Shown: piece after piece, positions 62,251-64,000 of the stretch
How positions within the stretch are numbered: position 1 is the stretch's first letter
Layout: the number at the start of each line of letters is the position of its first letter
The notes under the pieces: model-generated
The model's database searches: none
What the model saw: the letters and a program-made list of their open reading frames with translations, nothing else
What the model was told of the DNA's origin: nothing
Made by a program: the position numbers and the translations under genes
Origin: Acetobacter oryzoeni
Lineage (GTDB): Bacteria; Pseudomonadota; Alphaproteobacteria; Acetobacterales; Acetobacteraceae
Assembly: GCF_004014775.2 (NCBI RefSeq)
Contig: NZ_CP042810.1
Span: 62,001-126,000 of the forward strand
Direction of reading: 5' to 3'
Length of the DNA stretch: 64,000 nt

Positions 62251-62523
62251 ATGCCAGTTCCTGAAGTGACCCCTAGACCGCGCGAAGTAAAACTCTTTCG
62301 GAATAATCGCAGTTAGGCCGTGCGGATTCCAGTCGAATTTGAAATGCCGGGAGATCGTGTGCTGATCCGCCGTGACGGTGACAAACTCGTTCTGGAGCCT
62401 GTGAAGGCGCCTTCCACGTTGAAGGAGATTCTCATGGCATGGTGTGAAGAGCCGCAGCTGCCTTCCGAAGACGATTTTCCAGATATTCAGGATGTTGCCG
62501 CCAGACCAGAAGATATCCTGTGA
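62251..62523 (+). pseudogene. vapB-type antitoxin with an in-frame amber codon
   Basis: The frame reads MPVPEVTPRPREVKLFRNNR, then S, TAG, AVRIPVEFEMPGDRVLIRRD, and on to ARPEDIL. Intact VapB proteins have NRSQAVRIP here, so a CAG became TAG at 62314-62316. The AbrB-like DNA-binding block is otherwise well preserved. Repeats of ATATAC just upstream probably formed the operator. Confidence 0.8.
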
Positions 62524-62585
62524 GCATCTACCTTCTTGATACAAACATCAGCCACCTATACCAACTTCCTGATAGGTTGCATTGA
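62520..62585 (+). pseudogene. vapC toxin remnant
   Basis: A GTG overlapping the antitoxin stop opens VSIYLLDTNISHLYQLPDRL and then a stop. YLLDTNI-SH is the standard PIN-domain start of VapC, with its first catalytic Asp. Everything after about 20 residues is lost; the frame around 62707-62800 (DCDAVIFPDHHATELEK, then GVSI) may be another decayed piece. Confidence 0.75.
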
Positions 62586-62803
62586 CCGTGGGCGGGAAGC
62601 CAGCCGGGACATTGACGGTTTGCGCCAATGCAGGATAAATAAGAAAGGAACAGCCAAGCGCTGGCAGGACCTTCCATCTGTGAAGAGTGGATCGTCTCTT
62701 TTTCACGAGCATCTCCCTTGATTGCGATGCAGTGATTTTCCCAGACCATCATGCGACGGAATTGGAAAAAGAGCGGGCAGGTGTGTCCATTATGGTCACA
62801 CTT

Positions 62804-62980
62804 TCATGGAAGCCGACCAAGCACGAAACCGATGACGACCAGCAACATGGCCCAGAAGATGATGAGGCCAGTGGAACGCCATTGATACCGGTCACCGATC
62901 AGTTTTGCCCGCCGCCCGATCTCGGGTTCCAGAGACTGAAAAACCCTGCTGACCACGTCCAGAATGCGCTTTTCAACCAT
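62804..62980 (-). CDS. Small membrane protein after the P-loop ATPase
   Basis: A 58-residue frame starting at the ATG at 62980: a helical charged N-terminus (MVEKRILDVVSRVFQSLE) and a single membrane helix (GLIIFWAMLLVVIGFVLG). It lies 17 bp after the stop of the ATPase on the same strand, and probably belongs to its operon. Function unknown. Confidence 0.5.
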   Translation of the reverse strand: MVEKRILDVVSRVFQSLEPEIGRRAKLIGDRYQWRSTGLIIFWAMLLVVIGFVLGRLP

Positions 62981-62997
62981 TCGTTCGTTGATTTGGC

Positions 62998-63750
62998 TCA
63001 GCGCCTTCGCGGCATCAACGCCATCCGATCGAAAAGACCGCTGGGAAGATGTCCCGCGATATTCTTGTCATCAATGAAATCCGCATAGGACAGCCGACGA
63101 TCCGTGATTTCGTCCATCCCATCCAGTTCAGGAAGGAAGTAGATCCCGCCATTCTCATCGGATTTATCAACCGTGGCGTTCATGACAGCCTGTGTCTGAC
63201 GGATTTTATCGAAGTGGCTGTTGTTTGTGTAACCCAGCGGCAGCAAGCCACGGTTCATCACTATGATGCTGTGGCCGGGCAGGAAGCGCCGTTTCTCCTG
63301 CAGGTAGTCAGCATCGGCCAGTTCAGTGCCGAGCATGTATACCACGACAACCTTGATCCCCAGCTTGGTCAGTTGTGGTACAAGAGGGGTGCTATTGATG
63401 ATTTCGTGGAAGGCCGTCCAGCCGCCACCAATGTCCAGTATCACGTCCTTCTGGCGCGTCACCATGCCTTCGATCTGCTGTTCCAGCCAGGATTTCTGTT
63501 CCTTGAGATTGCCAGTAGCGGGTTTCTTTGCATTGGGATGGAAGTGCGAAATGGAGTGGGAGACATTCAGGTGGTCCGTGTTCCAGACCTCCACATCGCC
63601 TCCCTGGCGCATGATGGTTTCTGTCAGGGCGTTGAGAAAAACGGTTTTGCCAGTGCGTTGCCGACCAACTGCGGTCAGGAGCACAGGGGGGGTGGTGCGG
63701 GCCGACTTGGCAGGTTGGGTCTGGGCTGGATCCGTTTTGGTTGCACTCAT
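62998..63750 (-). CDS. P-loop ATPase, plasmid type
   Basis: This 250-residue protein has a Walker A motif (TAVGRQRTGKTVFLNAL, about 25-41) and a Walker B-like DVILDIGGGWTAF near 105. The fold looks like the SIMIBI class (ParA/TraL-like) but the specific family is unclear. A start at 63750 (MSATKTD) is preferred over 63783. The gene belongs to a minus-strand operon with the small membrane gene after it and the partial gene before it. It may take part in plasmid partition or transfer. Confidence 0.6.
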   Translation of the reverse strand: MSATKTDPAQTQPAKSARTTPPVLLTAVGRQRTGKTVFLNALTETIMRQGGDVEVWNTDHLNVSHSISHFHPNAKKPATGNLKEQKSWLEQQIEGMVTRQKDVILDIGGGWTAFHEIINSTPLVPQLTKLGIKVVVVYMLGTELADADYLQEKRRFLPGHSIIVMNRGLLPLGYTNNSHFDKIRQTQAVMNATVDKSDENGGIYFLPELDGMDEITDRRLSYADFIDDKNIAGHLPSGLFDRMALMPRRR

Positions 63751-63865
63751 TGAAGCATCCTTTTCTGCTGTGGCACCGCGCAATCATGAGGGTGCCGTTC
63801 AGAAGGATTTCATCGTGTCATCATGCGACCAGATAGGATTTCTGGAAAAAAATGAAAAATCCTGC

Positions 63866-64000
63866 TCAGTCTGAATATTGTTCTTCTTCTCTCTCGTGAG
63901 GCGACTTGAATTCCAGTTCTTCCTCAGGAACATCCTCACCAGCAAGGAGGCGATTATAAATGGCCCGTCTTTGTTTGATGATCTCCCGCAGCCCTGCGTT
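63866..64000 (-). CDS. Partial gene at the window edge
   Basis: The last 44 codons of a minus-strand gene whose start lies beyond the window. The visible tail is helical and acidic (EIIKQRRAIYNRLLAGED, then PEEELEFKSPHEREEEQ). It precedes the P-loop ATPase in the same direction. No function can be given. Confidence 0.55.
   Translation of the reverse strand, partial: NAGLREIIKQRRAIYNRLLAGEDVPEEELEFKSPHEREEEQYSD

Overview
The window looks like part of a plasmid, or a plasmid-like mosaic, from an acetic acid bacterium (Acetobacteraceae, Alphaproteobacteria). This is inferred from gene content: an iteron-type RepA origin with parA/parB, two MucR-type regulators, an RHE_PE00001/DUF1612-type protein, IS5-family elements and the pairing of AIDA-repeat/Hint-domain proteins with an autotransporter heptosyltransferase. 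No rRNA, intact tRNA or CRISPR array was seen. Base composition changes sharply along the window. AT-rich patches at 6.2-6.8 kb, 31.3-33.6 kb and 51.3-53.4 kb point to separate origins.

Left part (0-29.6 kb): a scarred transposon end (serine recombinase abutting a truncated TniA-type transposase), then a membrane-transport pair (CPA1 antiporter and YoaK). A string of single-gene or divergent units follows: an ApeA-like HEPN protein, a transglutaminase-like orphan, AraC with a fosmidomycin-resistance-type MFS exporter, an aldo/keto reductase, HxlR with a quinone-oxidoreductase-like enzyme, and a large anti-phage-type block. That block holds a helicase-PLD protein resembling MkoC of Mokosh type II, a 1323-residue nuclease-TPR-GreA/B-C-PIN-like protein, a 388-residue protein with a glycine-rich hydrophobic tail, and a 1280-residue helical-repeat protein ending in a CHAT protease. 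Copies of a degenerate intergenic element with nearly constant length (66-69 bp) lie at many of the junctions between these units, mostly in one orientation regardless of gene direction. That cassette-like layout and the nuclease/CHAT trio are the most unusual things here. The left part ends with mazEF, a MucR gene and prlF/yhaV.

Middle (30.8-51.3 kb): a gene graveyard (IS5 transposase, alpha/beta hydrolase and DUF1612 fragments), an OafA-type acyltransferase with an SGNH tail, an RHE_PE00001-type protein, exonuclease VII genes xseA/xseB and a decayed hypothetical gene. Next comes a surface-protein locus. Two large AIDA-repeat/Hint proteins lie in opposite orientations around one heptosyltransferase, with a remnant of a third copy and a MITE-like element. 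A complete IS5-family element, a small winged-helix protein and a tyrosine recombinase follow.

Right part (51.4-64 kb): plasmid backbone. It contains iterons on both sides of repA, a parAB operon with a double palindrome as likely centromere, a large methyltransferase/helicase gene cut off by a deletion, a second mucR with small membrane and zinc-ribbon genes, a dead vapBC pair with an amber codon in the antitoxin, and a P-loop ATPase that continues into a partial gene at the window edge.
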